Shown here piece after piece: positions 13,717 to 21,103 of a DNA stretch of 21,682 nt. Origin of the DNA: RGIG5579 sp045531235 (GTDB lineage Bacteria > Bacillota > Clostridia > Oscillospirales > SIG627); contig JAZSDQ010000112.1 in assembly GCA_045531235.1 (NCBI GenBank), positions 1-21,682 of the forward strand. Direction: 5' to 3'. Numbering within the stretch: the first letter of the stretch is position 1; the number at the start of each line of letters is the position of its first letter. The position numbers were made by a program, and so were the translations under genes. A model generated the notes under the pieces. That model searched no databases. It saw nothing but the letters and a program-made list of their open reading frames with translations, and was not told the DNA's origin.

Positions 13717-14676
13717 ATGGATCTTAGCGTCATTATTCCCGTTTATAACGGGGAAAAGACTTTAAGTGATACACTTTCATCGCTGATCAATCAAGAGAAT
13801 TGCAACTTCCCGTGGGAGATCGTCGTCATTGATGACGGCTCTACCGACGGCAGCCTTTCTTTGCTCTCCACCTTCGAAAAAAAAGCGGAAGAAAAAGGCG
13901 TTCTTTTGCGCATCCTTCCGTTTGATAACATGGGTGTGGGCGTAGCGCGCAACCGCGGCGTGGAGGCCGCCGAGGGCGACGTGATCCTCTTTCTCGATTC
14001 CGATGATCTCCTTTATCCCGAAGCGCTTTCAACTGCTATGAAAAAGAAAAAAGAAGAGAACGCTGCCATTCTTCTGTTTGATTCGGAGTATCTGTATTCC
14101 GACGGCTCCACCGCCCCCTTCCCCATGGCAAATGCGGCAGAAGGAAATATTACCGTAACGGAATATATGCTCTCTCAGCCCTGCCCTTGGAACAAGCTTT
14201 GCGACCGTAGAATTTTCACAGAGAATAAGCTCCGTTTTGAAGAAGGCATTTTATACGAAGACCTTGCCCTGATCCCCGCCCTAGGCCAATACGCCGAAGG
14301 AAAGATCTATTATCTCAAAAAGGTTCTCCACCGCTATTTTCAATCGGAAGGCTCCATTATGCGAGGAAAGAATCCGAAAAAGCGGCTGGATATTTTCCCC
14401 GCGCTGAAGGCGCTTTATAAAAACGCACAAGGGAGAAAAGAAGAGCTTTCTTACCTTTTCTTTCTCCACCTTTATCGCGGCGCCATGTGGGATTTTTTGG
14501 AAAATAAGCAAATTTCCGCCATCAAGGAAGCCAACGCCCTGATGAAAAAAAACTTCCCTCAATGGCAAAACAATCCCCTCATTTTCAATGAATTCTCCGG
14601 GAAAGAGCGCCTTGTTGCAACTCTCTTTTATAAGGAATGCTTTTTCCTTTTAAACCTTTGGAAAGGAAAGAAATAA
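13717..14676 (+). CDS. Glycosyltransferase family 2 (polysaccharide cassette, first gene)
   Basis: Inverting GT-A glycosyltransferase acting in the cytoplasm, adding a sugar from a nucleotide sugar to the growing lipid-linked repeat unit. In 319 residues: VIIPVYNGEKTL (5-16), nucleotide-binding IDDGSTDGS (38-46), the metal-binding DSDD (94-97), WNK (158-160), and ED at 181-182 where the family has its catalytic base. The C-terminal part carries YFQSEGSIM and FPQWQNNP (280-287), which recur in the two other GT2 genes of the cluster. GGGAGG precedes the ATG. First gene after the cassette promoter; its TAA overlaps the ATG of the next gene (TAATG). Sugar specificity cannot be read from the sequence. 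Confidence 0.92.
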   Translation: MDLSVIIPVYNGEKTLSDTLSSLINQENCNFPWEIVVIDDGSTDGSLSLLSTFEKKAEEKGVLLRILPFDNMGVGVARNRGVEAAEGDVILFLDSDDLLYPEALSTAMKKKKEENAAILLFDSEYLYSDGSTAPFPMANAAEGNITVTEYMLSQPCPWNKLCDRRIFTENKLRFEEGILYEDLALIPALGQYAEGKIYYLKKVLHRYFQSEGSIMRGKNPKKRLDIFPALKALYKNAQGRKEELSYLFFLHLYRGAMWDFLENKQISAIKEANALMKKNFPQWQNNPLIFNEFSGKERLVATLFYKECFFLLNLWKGKK

Positions 14677-16220
14677 TGACACGATTTTTCCAAAAGAAAA
14701 CTGTGTATCTTCTGTTTTGGCTGGGCGTGGTTCTCCTTCCCGTCATTGAAATCTACCGTTCCTTTTTCGGTCACGCGCTTCAGATCTTCGGCATTGCCGT
14801 GGAAGAAGCGTTATTGCTCCTTTATTGGCTTGCAATTTTTGCCGCAGGACTGATTTACGCCTTGAAAGAAAAAAACTTTCGCACTCTTTCTGTTTCTCTT
14901 GGCGTGTCGGCAATGTTTTTTCTTTATCTTATTTTTCACTGTCTGAACGCCGCAAAATTCAATCCCGCCCTCATTCCCGGAGCAGAGCCGAGCTTCTTCA
15001 AAGAAGCATATTATCTGGTGCGTATGTATTTTGCGCCTATGGCTCTGATCCTTTCCGTTCCTTTGTTCCAAATTCCCGGTGAAAAAGTATTTTCCGCTTT
15101 AAAGGCAGCTTCTATCGTCATTTCTCTTGGGGTGATCGTTCCTTGTCTTATGGGTGTATCTTTCGCCTCTTACGCCGATGGAAACGTTATGGTAGACGGT
15201 GGCTTTTTCTCCTGGTTCTCCCTGGAGGAAGGAGCCGCGTTCGGCCGCTATACCACAAAAGGCTTTTTCTCTGATGCCAACGCCGTAGGCGCAATTCTTT
15301 TCGGCATTTTTCCCTTTGCCGCCATCGGCGCTATCAAAAAAGCATCTTGGAAAAACCTTGCCTTCGTATTTCTCGTAGGCTTTGCCGCCATTGCCGTTGG
15401 CACCAAAATTGCATCTTTGGGATTTTTCTTATCCTCTGCAGCGCTTTTCGCCGTAGGTCTTCTTCGTATTCTTGTAAAGAAAGAAGACAGAAAAAAGAAG
15501 CTTCTTTCCCTTTTTACATTTACTCTCGCCGTCCTTCTTTGTATTCCGCTTTTTCTCATCTCCCCCGGCAAGCACCTGCAGGATAAAAGAGAGGAAGAAG
15601 AGGAGAGCGCCAATCGGGAAACGAATCATATTGAAAAGATCGAGAACCTTGTAGAAAACTCTGCAGAAATGGAAGATCTTAACAAAGAAGATATTCTTTC
15701 TTTGGAAAAATATCTTGCGGAAAACCATTGGGATCACTTTATTGACCCTTGGTTTTTAGAGCTCTACCCCGTACAGACCGATCCCGAATTCTGGCTGGAA
15801 GTGGTTTTTCGGGAGAATTTTTCCAACGCCGATTCCCGAAGCTTCAAAATAAAAATGGCAAATCGGGTTCTGAATCGCAACAATAACCCCGCAGATCCCC
15901 TTCTCGGTATTGGTCACAGTGCGGGCATACCCTATGCCGAGCGTGACTTTTTGGGACAATACCCTCTCTTTGGGATTTTAGGACTTCTTGTTCTCATAGC
16001 TCCGTATTTTCTTCTCCTTATGGGCGGTGCCGTATGTTGCATAAAAGCCCTTTGGAAGAAAAAAGATCTTCTCGTCTGCGCAGCTTCCACCCTTGCCATT
16101 GCATCTTTTTTGGTAGCGGCATATTTTGCAGGCCACGTTTTCGATACCCTCTTTACTACCTATTTTCTGGCAGCATCAAGTGCCGCCCTTCTTTCCCTGA
16201 GGTATCAAAATGACAAATAA
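14676..16220 (+). CDS. O-antigen ligase/polymerase-like membrane protein (Wzy-like)
   Basis: Polytopic membrane protein of 514 residues, probably polymerising lipid-linked repeat units outside the membrane or ligating the glycan to a carrier. Around ten hydrophobic segments are seen, including about 8-25, 40-62, 70-90, 114-132, 140-162, 203-220, 228-245, 247-266, 277-295, 430-458 and 466-508. Between about 297 and 428 lies a long polar loop, as in O-antigen ligases, with an acidic part (REEEEES and further Glu/Asp up to about 345) and the block DPLLGIGHSAGIPY (407-420), which resembles the LGxGH segment of exopolysaccharide polymerases. The chosen ATG at 14676 is preceded by GGAAAGGAAAG; the open frame starts 13 codons earlier inside the previous gene. 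The last 11 bases overlap the flippase gene. Its position next to wzx supports the call. Confidence 0.82.
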   Translation: MTRFFQKKTVYLLFWLGVVLLPVIEIYRSFFGHALQIFGIAVEEALLLLYWLAIFAAGLIYALKEKNFRTLSVSLGVSAMFFLYLIFHCLNAAKFNPALIPGAEPSFFKEAYYLVRMYFAPMALILSVPLFQIPGEKVFSALKAASIVISLGVIVPCLMGVSFASYADGNVMVDGGFFSWFSLEEGAAFGRYTTKGFFSDANAVGAILFGIFPFAAIGAIKKASWKNLAFVFLVGFAAIAVGTKIASLGFFLSSAALFAVGLLRILVKKEDRKKKLLSLFTFTLAVLLCIPLFLISPGKHLQDKREEEEESANRETNHIEKIENLVENSAEMEDLNKEDILSLEKYLAENHWDHFIDPWFLELYPVQTDPEFWLEVVFRENFSNADSRSFKIKMANRVLNRNNNPADPLLGIGHSAGIPYAERDFLGQYPLFGILGLLVLIAPYFLLLMGGAVCCIKALWKKKDLLVCAASTLAIASFLVAAYFAGHVFDTLFTTYFLAASSAALLSLRYQNDK

Positions 16221-17751
16221 TCGCTCCCGCACCCGCCTTTCCTTTCTGAATATTCTCTCCGGCTTTGCCAATCGCTTTTTAGTCAGCATTTTAAAGCTTT
16301 TGGGCAGGGTGGTATTCTTTCGCTTTTTAAGTGCGGAGCTTTACGGTGTCAGCGGTCTTTTCAGCAATGTTCTCGGGCTTCTTTCTTTGGCAGAGCTTGG
16401 CGTGGGAACGGCCATTACTTTCAGTCTTTACGCCCCCATCGCCGAGGAAAACGAAGATAAGATCCTTTCTCTTATGGCGTTTTACAAAAAGGCTTACCGC
16501 ATTATTGCCGCAAGCGTGCTTGGATTGGGACTTATCCTTCTTCCCTTCCTCCCAAGTCTTACCAACGGCTGGGAGAGCGTGGATCATTTCTATCTTATTT
16601 TTCTTCTGTTCCTTGCCAATACAGTCATTGAATATCTGTTTTCTTATAAGCGCACCCTGGCAAACGCGGCGCAGGAGGGTTACCGCCTCGTTCCCTTTAC
16701 TACAGGCTTCGAAGCAGGGCTTTGTCTTTTGCAGATCGCCATTATTTTTCTCTTTTATAAAAATCCCTACTGCTTCCTCATTTATCTTGCCGCGCAGACC
16801 CTTTCCATCTTTTTGCAAAACATCGTTATCAACGCCTATCTTGATAAAAAATATCCCCTTCTGAAAAAGCTTTCCCAAGCAAAGCCCTTGGAAAAAGGGG
16901 AAAAAAACAATATCTTCATCAACGTTCGCGCTTTGATGATGCACAAATTCGGCGGCGTGGTGGTAGCAAGCACCGATAATCTTCTCATTTCCAAATTGGT
17001 GTCTCTGGTCACCGTCGGTCTTTACAGCAATTATTCCTCCCTGATCACCACAATTTCCGGCATCGTCTATCTTTTCGTAGGCAATACCACTTCCTCCTTC
17101 GGCAATCTCATTGCCGCAGAGAGTCCTAAAAAGCGGGAAGAGGTCTTTTTTGAAATGCAGTTTTTCTCTCAGGCGCTCTACGGCTTTTCCGCAGCGTTTC
17201 TCTTTAATATGTTTCAGCCGTTTATCTCTTTTGCCTACGGCAAAGAATTCTGCCTTTCCCTCTTCGTCGTAGCTCTGATCGTCGCCAACTATTACCTTTT
17301 GGGCATGACATACGTTCTGGATGTGGTGAAAAGTGCCGCAGGTCTTTATGACAAAGATAAATACGTACCTCTTTTGCAATCGGCAGTCAATCTTGCCGTC
17401 AGCATCGTTCTGGGAAGGATCCTCGGTCTTGCAGGCGTTTTTATCGGCACCTTGGTATCCACCCTCGTCCCCTTGATCGCAAAGCCCGTGGTGGTATTCC
17501 CCGATGTCTTTTGTTCTTCTCCCCTTTCCTATTTCAAATTTTTCTTATCCGGCAGCGTAGTGACCCTTCTTATGTGCCTTTGCCCTTACGGCGTATTGTC
17601 ACTCCTCCCCGAAACAGCGCCTCTTGCCGCGCTCATCTCCGGCTTTTTGGTTACGGCTCTAATGTCCATGGGTATTTTTATGATCTTCAATCTTCGTTCC
17701 CCCTATCTTCCCGCCCTTTTTGCCCGTGTAAAAAATCTGCTGAAGCGCTGA
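16210..17751 (+). CDS. Polysaccharide flippase, Wzx-like (MOP superfamily)
   Basis: Multi-pass membrane protein of 513 residues that would move the undecaprenyl-linked repeat unit across the cytoplasmic membrane. The N-terminal third is characteristic: LSFLNILSGFANRFL, then GVSGLFSNVLGLLSLAELGVG (about 46-66) and SLYAPIAEENEDKI, which match clostridial oligosaccharide flippases. About 12-14 hydrophobic segments are spread over the whole length. It overlaps the end of the Wzy-like gene by 11 bases and ends ten bases before the next glycosyltransferase gene, whose RBS AAAGGA sits in the gap. The combination Wzx + Wzy + glycosyltransferases indicates the Wzy-dependent assembly route. Confidence 0.9.
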   Translation: MTNNRSRTRLSFLNILSGFANRFLVSILKLLGRVVFFRFLSAELYGVSGLFSNVLGLLSLAELGVGTAITFSLYAPIAEENEDKILSLMAFYKKAYRIIAASVLGLGLILLPFLPSLTNGWESVDHFYLIFLLFLANTVIEYLFSYKRTLANAAQEGYRLVPFTTGFEAGLCLLQIAIIFLFYKNPYCFLIYLAAQTLSIFLQNIVINAYLDKKYPLLKKLSQAKPLEKGEKNNIFINVRALMMHKFGGVVVASTDNLLISKLVSLVTVGLYSNYSSLITTISGIVYLFVGNTTSSFGNLIAAESPKKREEVFFEMQFFSQALYGFSAAFLFNMFQPFISFAYGKEFCLSLFVVALIVANYYLLGMTYVLDVVKSAAGLYDKDKYVPLLQSAVNLAVSIVLGRILGLAGVFIGTLVSTLVPLIAKPVVVFPDVFCSSPLSYFKFFLSGSVVTLLMCLCPYGVLSLLPETAPLAALISGFLVTALMSMGIFMIFNLRSPYLPALFARVKNLLKR

Positions 17752-17761
17752 AAGGATTTTT

Positions 17762-18721
17762 ATGCCAAAACTTTCCATTATCCTTCCCGTATACAATGTA
17801 GAAGCCTTTTTGCCCGAATGCCTGGATTCTCTTTTGGGACAAAGCTATGAGGATCTGGAGATCCTTGCCGTTGACGACGGCTCCACCGATCACAGCCTTG
17901 AGATCCTTCGGGAATATGAAAAAAAAGCAGAAGGAAAGATCAAAGTATTCACCAAAGAAAACGGCGGCCTTTCCGACGCTCGCAATTTCGGTATCGAAAA
18001 AGCCGAGGGTGAATATCTTTCTTTCGTCGACAGTGACGATTTCGTTCACCCGGATTTTGCCCGTCTGATGGTAGAAAAAGCAGAAGACGAGGGTCTGGAT
18101 CTCGTCCTTTGCGATTTCTTTTTCTACTACTCTGAGGAAAAGATCCTTCCCGCCTCCTCTGCCAAAAATTTCTCCGAGGATATCAAAAAGGAAACCCTGC
18201 TTTCCGCCCCCATGGCGTGGCTCAGACTTTACCGCAAAAAGCTTTTTACCTCTCTTCGCTTTCAAAAAGGGATCTATTATGAAGATCTTCTCTTTTCCTC
18301 TCTTGTTTTGCCGGAGGTGGAAAAGATCGGCTTTGTGAAAGAGCCCTTGTACTACTACCGCCAGCGAGAAGGCTCTATTATGAAGACCCATACTTTCCGC
18401 CCTGCCTTTCTTGATATTTTCACCGTTTTGGAAACCATCACAGCGTATTTTCGAAAGAAAGGCATTTTCTCCCTTTATGAGAGAGAATTGGAATTTATTT
18501 ATATCGAACACCTCTTCCGTTCCGCCGCCCTGCGCTTTGCCCCTCTCCCCCAAGGAAAAGAACTGTTCGGAAAGATCAAATCCGCTGTGGAAAAAGACTT
18601 CCCCCACTGGAAAAAGAATCCCTATCTTCCCCGCACCAGTCTGTTTTTCCGTTTGACCGTTTTCTTGGCAGCAAGAGGACAGATCCAATTGGTAAAAATC
18701 CTTGCCCGCCTGAAAGGATAA
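17762..18721 (+). CDS. Glycosyltransferase family 2 (second in cassette)
   Basis: GT-A fold enzyme of 319 residues. LSIILPVYNVEAFLPECLDSLLGQ (4-27) opens the nucleotide-sugar binding domain; VDDGSTDHS (37-45), ENGGLSDARNFG (66-77), the metal-binding DSDD (90-93) and the catalytic-base motif ED (174-175) follow. The C-terminus has YYRQREGSIM and FPHWKKNP (280-287), shared with the other GT2 enzymes here. In place of the WNK motif of its two paralogues it reads AWLRLYRKK. It is close in length and layout to the next gene, from which it is separated by only three bases; the RBS of that gene lies inside this coding end. Donor and acceptor sugars are unknown. Confidence 0.92.
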   Translation: MPKLSIILPVYNVEAFLPECLDSLLGQSYEDLEILAVDDGSTDHSLEILREYEKKAEGKIKVFTKENGGLSDARNFGIEKAEGEYLSFVDSDDFVHPDFARLMVEKAEDEGLDLVLCDFFFYYSEEKILPASSAKNFSEDIKKETLLSAPMAWLRLYRKKLFTSLRFQKGIYYEDLLFSSLVLPEVEKIGFVKEPLYYYRQREGSIMKTHTFRPAFLDIFTVLETITAYFRKKGIFSLYERELEFIYIEHLFRSAALRFAPLPQGKELFGKIKSAVEKDFPHWKKNPYLPRTSLFFRLTVFLAARGQIQLVKILARLKG

Positions 18722-18724
18722 AAA

Positions 18725-19681
18725 ATGGATGTCAAAGTAAGCATCATCGTTCCCGTATATAAAGTAGAAGAATACTTGGAAAGATCCATCGGCAGTCTGA
18801 CAAGCCAGACCCTTCGGGAAATTGAGATCCTTGCCGTCAATGACGGCTCCCCCGACCGTTGCGGTGAGATCCTTGACCGCCTTGCCGCAAAAGACGAGAG
18901 AATTCTTGTGATCCATCAGGAAAACGGCGGCCTTTCCCACGCAAGAAACGAAGGAATGAAATATGCCCACGGAGAATACATTGCCTTTCTCGACAGCGAC
19001 GATACTGCCGATCCTGAGCTTTATGAAAAGCTTTATAGAAAAGCCAAAGAGAAAAATGCGGATATGGTAGCCTCTCCCATTCGCTACATCTGGCCCGACG
19101 GCAAGGAGAAGCTTGTTTCTTCTTCCGTTTGGGACTGCACGGAGGAAAAAGAGAGAAAGCTCTGCTTTACCCGTTTTTACCCTGCCGTATGGAATAAGAT
19201 CTACCGCAGATCCGTTCTGGAGGAAAGCGGCGTTGTCTTCAAAAAGGGAGCCACCTTTGAAGACGTGGAATTCTCCCACCGCCTGTTCCCCTATTTTAAA
19301 AGCATCGCCGCCATCGAAGGCGCCGCCATCGGCTATTTGCAAAGAGAAAACTCCATCACCTCAAGACCCGACGCGCGCCTTTTCGATTATCTTACGAATT
19401 TTGAAAGCATCACCGCCTTTTTCCGTGAAAAGAAGCTTCTCCCCTCTTGGGAAAAGGAATTGGAATATGCCGCTTCCCGCTATCTCCTTGCCACCTTTGT
19501 TAAGCGGGCAGGCGCTCTGTCCGACGAGCTTTTTTCTAAGGCTGTGGAAAACTCCCTTACCTTTTTAAAGGAGAACTTTCCCAACAGAAAAAAGAATCCC
19601 TATTTTATAAAAAACGGCGCCAAAGGCCTGTATCTGAAATTCTTTACCCCCACTCTCGCCCGTATGATAAGGAGGAAATAG
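18725..19681 (+). CDS. Glycosyltransferase family 2 (third in cassette)
   Basis: GT-A fold enzyme of 318 residues with VSIIVPVYKVEEYLERSIGSL (5-25), VNDGSPDRC (38-46), QENGGLSHARNEG (65-77), the metal-binding DSDD (90-93), WNKIYRR (156-162) and ED (179-180). The C-terminus contains YLQRENSITSRPD and FPNRKKNP (285-292), related to the other two GT2 products. The first 95 residues are strikingly similar to those of the preceding gene, indicating an old tandem duplication with later divergence of the acceptor-binding half. AAAGGA before the start lies in the end of the preceding gene. The following gene starts two bases after its stop. Confidence 0.92.
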   Translation: MDVKVSIIVPVYKVEEYLERSIGSLTSQTLREIEILAVNDGSPDRCGEILDRLAAKDERILVIHQENGGLSHARNEGMKYAHGEYIAFLDSDDTADPELYEKLYRKAKEKNADMVASPIRYIWPDGKEKLVSSSVWDCTEEKERKLCFTRFYPAVWNKIYRRSVLEESGVVFKKGATFEDVEFSHRLFPYFKSIAAIEGAAIGYLQRENSITSRPDARLFDYLTNFESITAFFREKKLLPSWEKELEYAASRYLLATFVKRAGALSDELFSKAVENSLTFLKENFPNRKKNPYFIKNGAKGLYLKFFTPTLARMIRRK

Positions 19682-19682
19682 T

Positions 19683-20828
19683 ATGCATATTTGCTTTTTC
19701 TCTTTGGAAAGCGGCAGAATGGGCGGTATTGCTTCCGTCAACGACAGTCTGGAAAAGGCTTTGACACAGCGGGGCCACAGCGTTTCCCGCCTGTTTCTCC
19801 GCCGCGGCGGTAAAGAGGAAGAAAAAACCTTAAATCCCCGTCGCCCTTGGGAATTTACCGAGGGGCGGGAAATTAAAAAAGCCATCAAAGAAAAGAAAAT
19901 TTTTTCTGCCTTCCGTCTTGCAGTTCGCCGAATGGCAGACATTCTCCGCAAAGAAAGAGATCTTTCCCTTGCGCGGAAATATTTGATGGAAAAAAAACCC
20001 GATCTTGTCGTAGCAAGCAATTATATTCTCCTTGGCGGAATTCCCGAAGCACTGCAAAAAAGATCGGTGTATCATATTCACCGCGCCACCGAGGAAATTT
20101 TAGGACAAAAGGCCCACAGAGATACCCTGTTTGAATTCAGCGGCAAGATTCCTTTTCTGTTTCTTTCCCGCGCCGCCAAAGACAAAGCAGAAGCGGCAGG
20201 GCTGAAAAACTGCCACTTTATTTATAATCCCCTTTCCCAATACCCCGAAAGCCGCACGGCGGCGGAAGAAAAGAAGACCGTTTCCGTCATTACCCGCTTT
20301 TCCAAGGAAAAAAATCTCTCTCTCGCCGTCCGTCTTTTAAAGAAGGCGATGGACTCTCTCCCGGATCCCGAAGAGTTTTCTGTGGAATTCTGGGGGGACG
20401 GTGAAGAAGAAAAGGCTCTCCTTGCCGAAATTGACGGTGACAAGCGTTTTCGGGTTATGGGAAGAACAAGTACCCCCTTTGCCGTCCTTGCCCAAAGCCG
20501 CTTCACCGTAAATACCAGCCCCTTTGAAGGCTTTTCCATTTCCATTTTGGAGGCGTTGGCAGCAGGCGTTCCCACCGTCGCCTTTCAATTCGGCGCCGCA
20601 GCAGAAGAAGAAATTCAAAACGGAAAAACAGGCTTTCTCATTGCCCGAGGAGATGAAGAAGGCTTTGTTTCTGCCTTAATCAAGCTCTTTTTGGAAGATA
20701 ATACCGTCAAAGAAATGTCCCTCAACGGAAGAGAGATGGCAAAAAGCTTCCGCGCAGAAAAGATCGCCCTGGACTGGGAAGAAAAGCTTTCTTTCCTTCC
20801 TCTTGACAAAAGCGGAAAAAAAGACTAA
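19683..20828 (+). CDS. Glycosyltransferase family 4 (GT-B fold)
   Basis: Retaining glycosyltransferase of 381 residues, last of the cassette. The N-terminal domain begins HICFFSLESGRMGGIASVNDSL, with the glycine-rich acceptor-side loop of GT-B enzymes. The C-terminal domain has VITRFSKEKNLSLAVRLL (202-219), the EX7E signature (Glu282 and Glu290 in EGFSISILE), and AAGVPTVAF and NGKTGFLI, which bind the nucleotide sugar. A strong AAGGAGG precedes the ATG. The middle part (about 45-100) is rich in Lys and Arg, as in peripheral enzymes that dock on anionic membrane. The 3' end of the gene carries the promoter of the downstream T-box leader, whose -10 box overlaps the stop codon; no terminator separates them. 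Confidence 0.92.
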   Translation: MHICFFSLESGRMGGIASVNDSLEKALTQRGHSVSRLFLRRGGKEEEKTLNPRRPWEFTEGREIKKAIKEKKIFSAFRLAVRRMADILRKERDLSLARKYLMEKKPDLVVASNYILLGGIPEALQKRSVYHIHRATEEILGQKAHRDTLFEFSGKIPFLFLSRAAKDKAEAAGLKNCHFIYNPLSQYPESRTAAEEKKTVSVITRFSKEKNLSLAVRLLKKAMDSLPDPEEFSVEFWGDGEEEKALLAEIDGDKRFRVMGRTSTPFAVLAQSRFTVNTSPFEGFSISILEALAAGVPTVAFQFGAAAEEEIQNGKTGFLIARGDEEGFVSALIKLFLEDNTVKEMSLNGREMAKSFRAEKIALDWEEKLSFLPLDKSGKKD

Positions 20829-20831
20829 AAT
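20803..20831 (+). promoter_or_regulatory. Promoter of the pheS T-box transcript
   Basis: TTGACA (20803-20808), 17 bases, TAAAAT (20826-20831). A consensus -35 box inside the last codons of the glycosyltransferase gene; the -10 box includes its stop codon. Transcription would start near 20838, just before the conserved beginning of the T-box leader. Confidence 0.85.
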
Positions 20832-20837
20832 ACCAAA

Positions 20838-21077
20838 AGATGCGATGAAAAAGTGTGCCTTTTTACAAAAATGCTCATCAGAGAAGATCCGTCACCGGCT
20901 GAAAGCGGATCGGGCAGGGTAAAAAGAGCGTTTCCCTTTGGAGCACGGCTTGTGAAAATAAGTAGCTTGCCACGGTTTGCCCCGTTAAAGGCTTTTGAGT
21001 TGTCGAGCTTCGGTTCGGAAATTCAGGTGGTATCGCGTGAGATCTGCTCCCGTCCTGAAACGGCGGGAGCTTTTTTT
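20838..21077 (+). ncRNA. T-box riboswitch, Phe-specific (pheS leader)
   Basis: tRNA-sensing leader that lets transcription continue when tRNA-Phe is uncharged. The T-box sequence AGGTGGTATCGCG (21025-21037) is nearly canonical; its UGGN is TGGT, so N pairs with a discriminator A, as in tRNA-Phe. CGTCCT (21051-21056) can pair with it as antiterminator and also belongs to the terminator. Upstream are GATGAAAAAGTG (leader start), AGAGA (20880-20884), an apical helix GATCCG/CGGATC (20886-20891 with 20905-20910) and GGAG (20940-20943). By comparison with the usual spacing to GGAG, the specifier is TTC (20932-20934), a Phe codon, matching the gene downstream. The base after the specifier is C instead of the usual A. 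Confidence 0.94.
21046..21077 (+). terminator. T-box regulated terminator
   Basis: GCTCCCG (21046-21052) pairs with CGGGAGC (21064-21070), followed by seven T. Its 5' arm overlaps the antiterminator partner, as expected for a T-box attenuator. Confidence 0.93.
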
Positions 21078-21103
21078 ATTTTTTTCAAAGAAAGGATAGG
21101 ACC

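Noticed and set aside
17687..19342. A 551-codon open frame opposite two GT2 genes
   Set aside because: It spans the end of wzx and two glycosyltransferase genes; low-complexity Phe/Gly-rich translation typical of antisense reading.
13717..20828. Phage defence or mobile island
   Set aside because: No recombinase, nuclease, transposase, tRNA-flanked repeat or att-like repeat is visible; the genes fit surface glycan synthesis.
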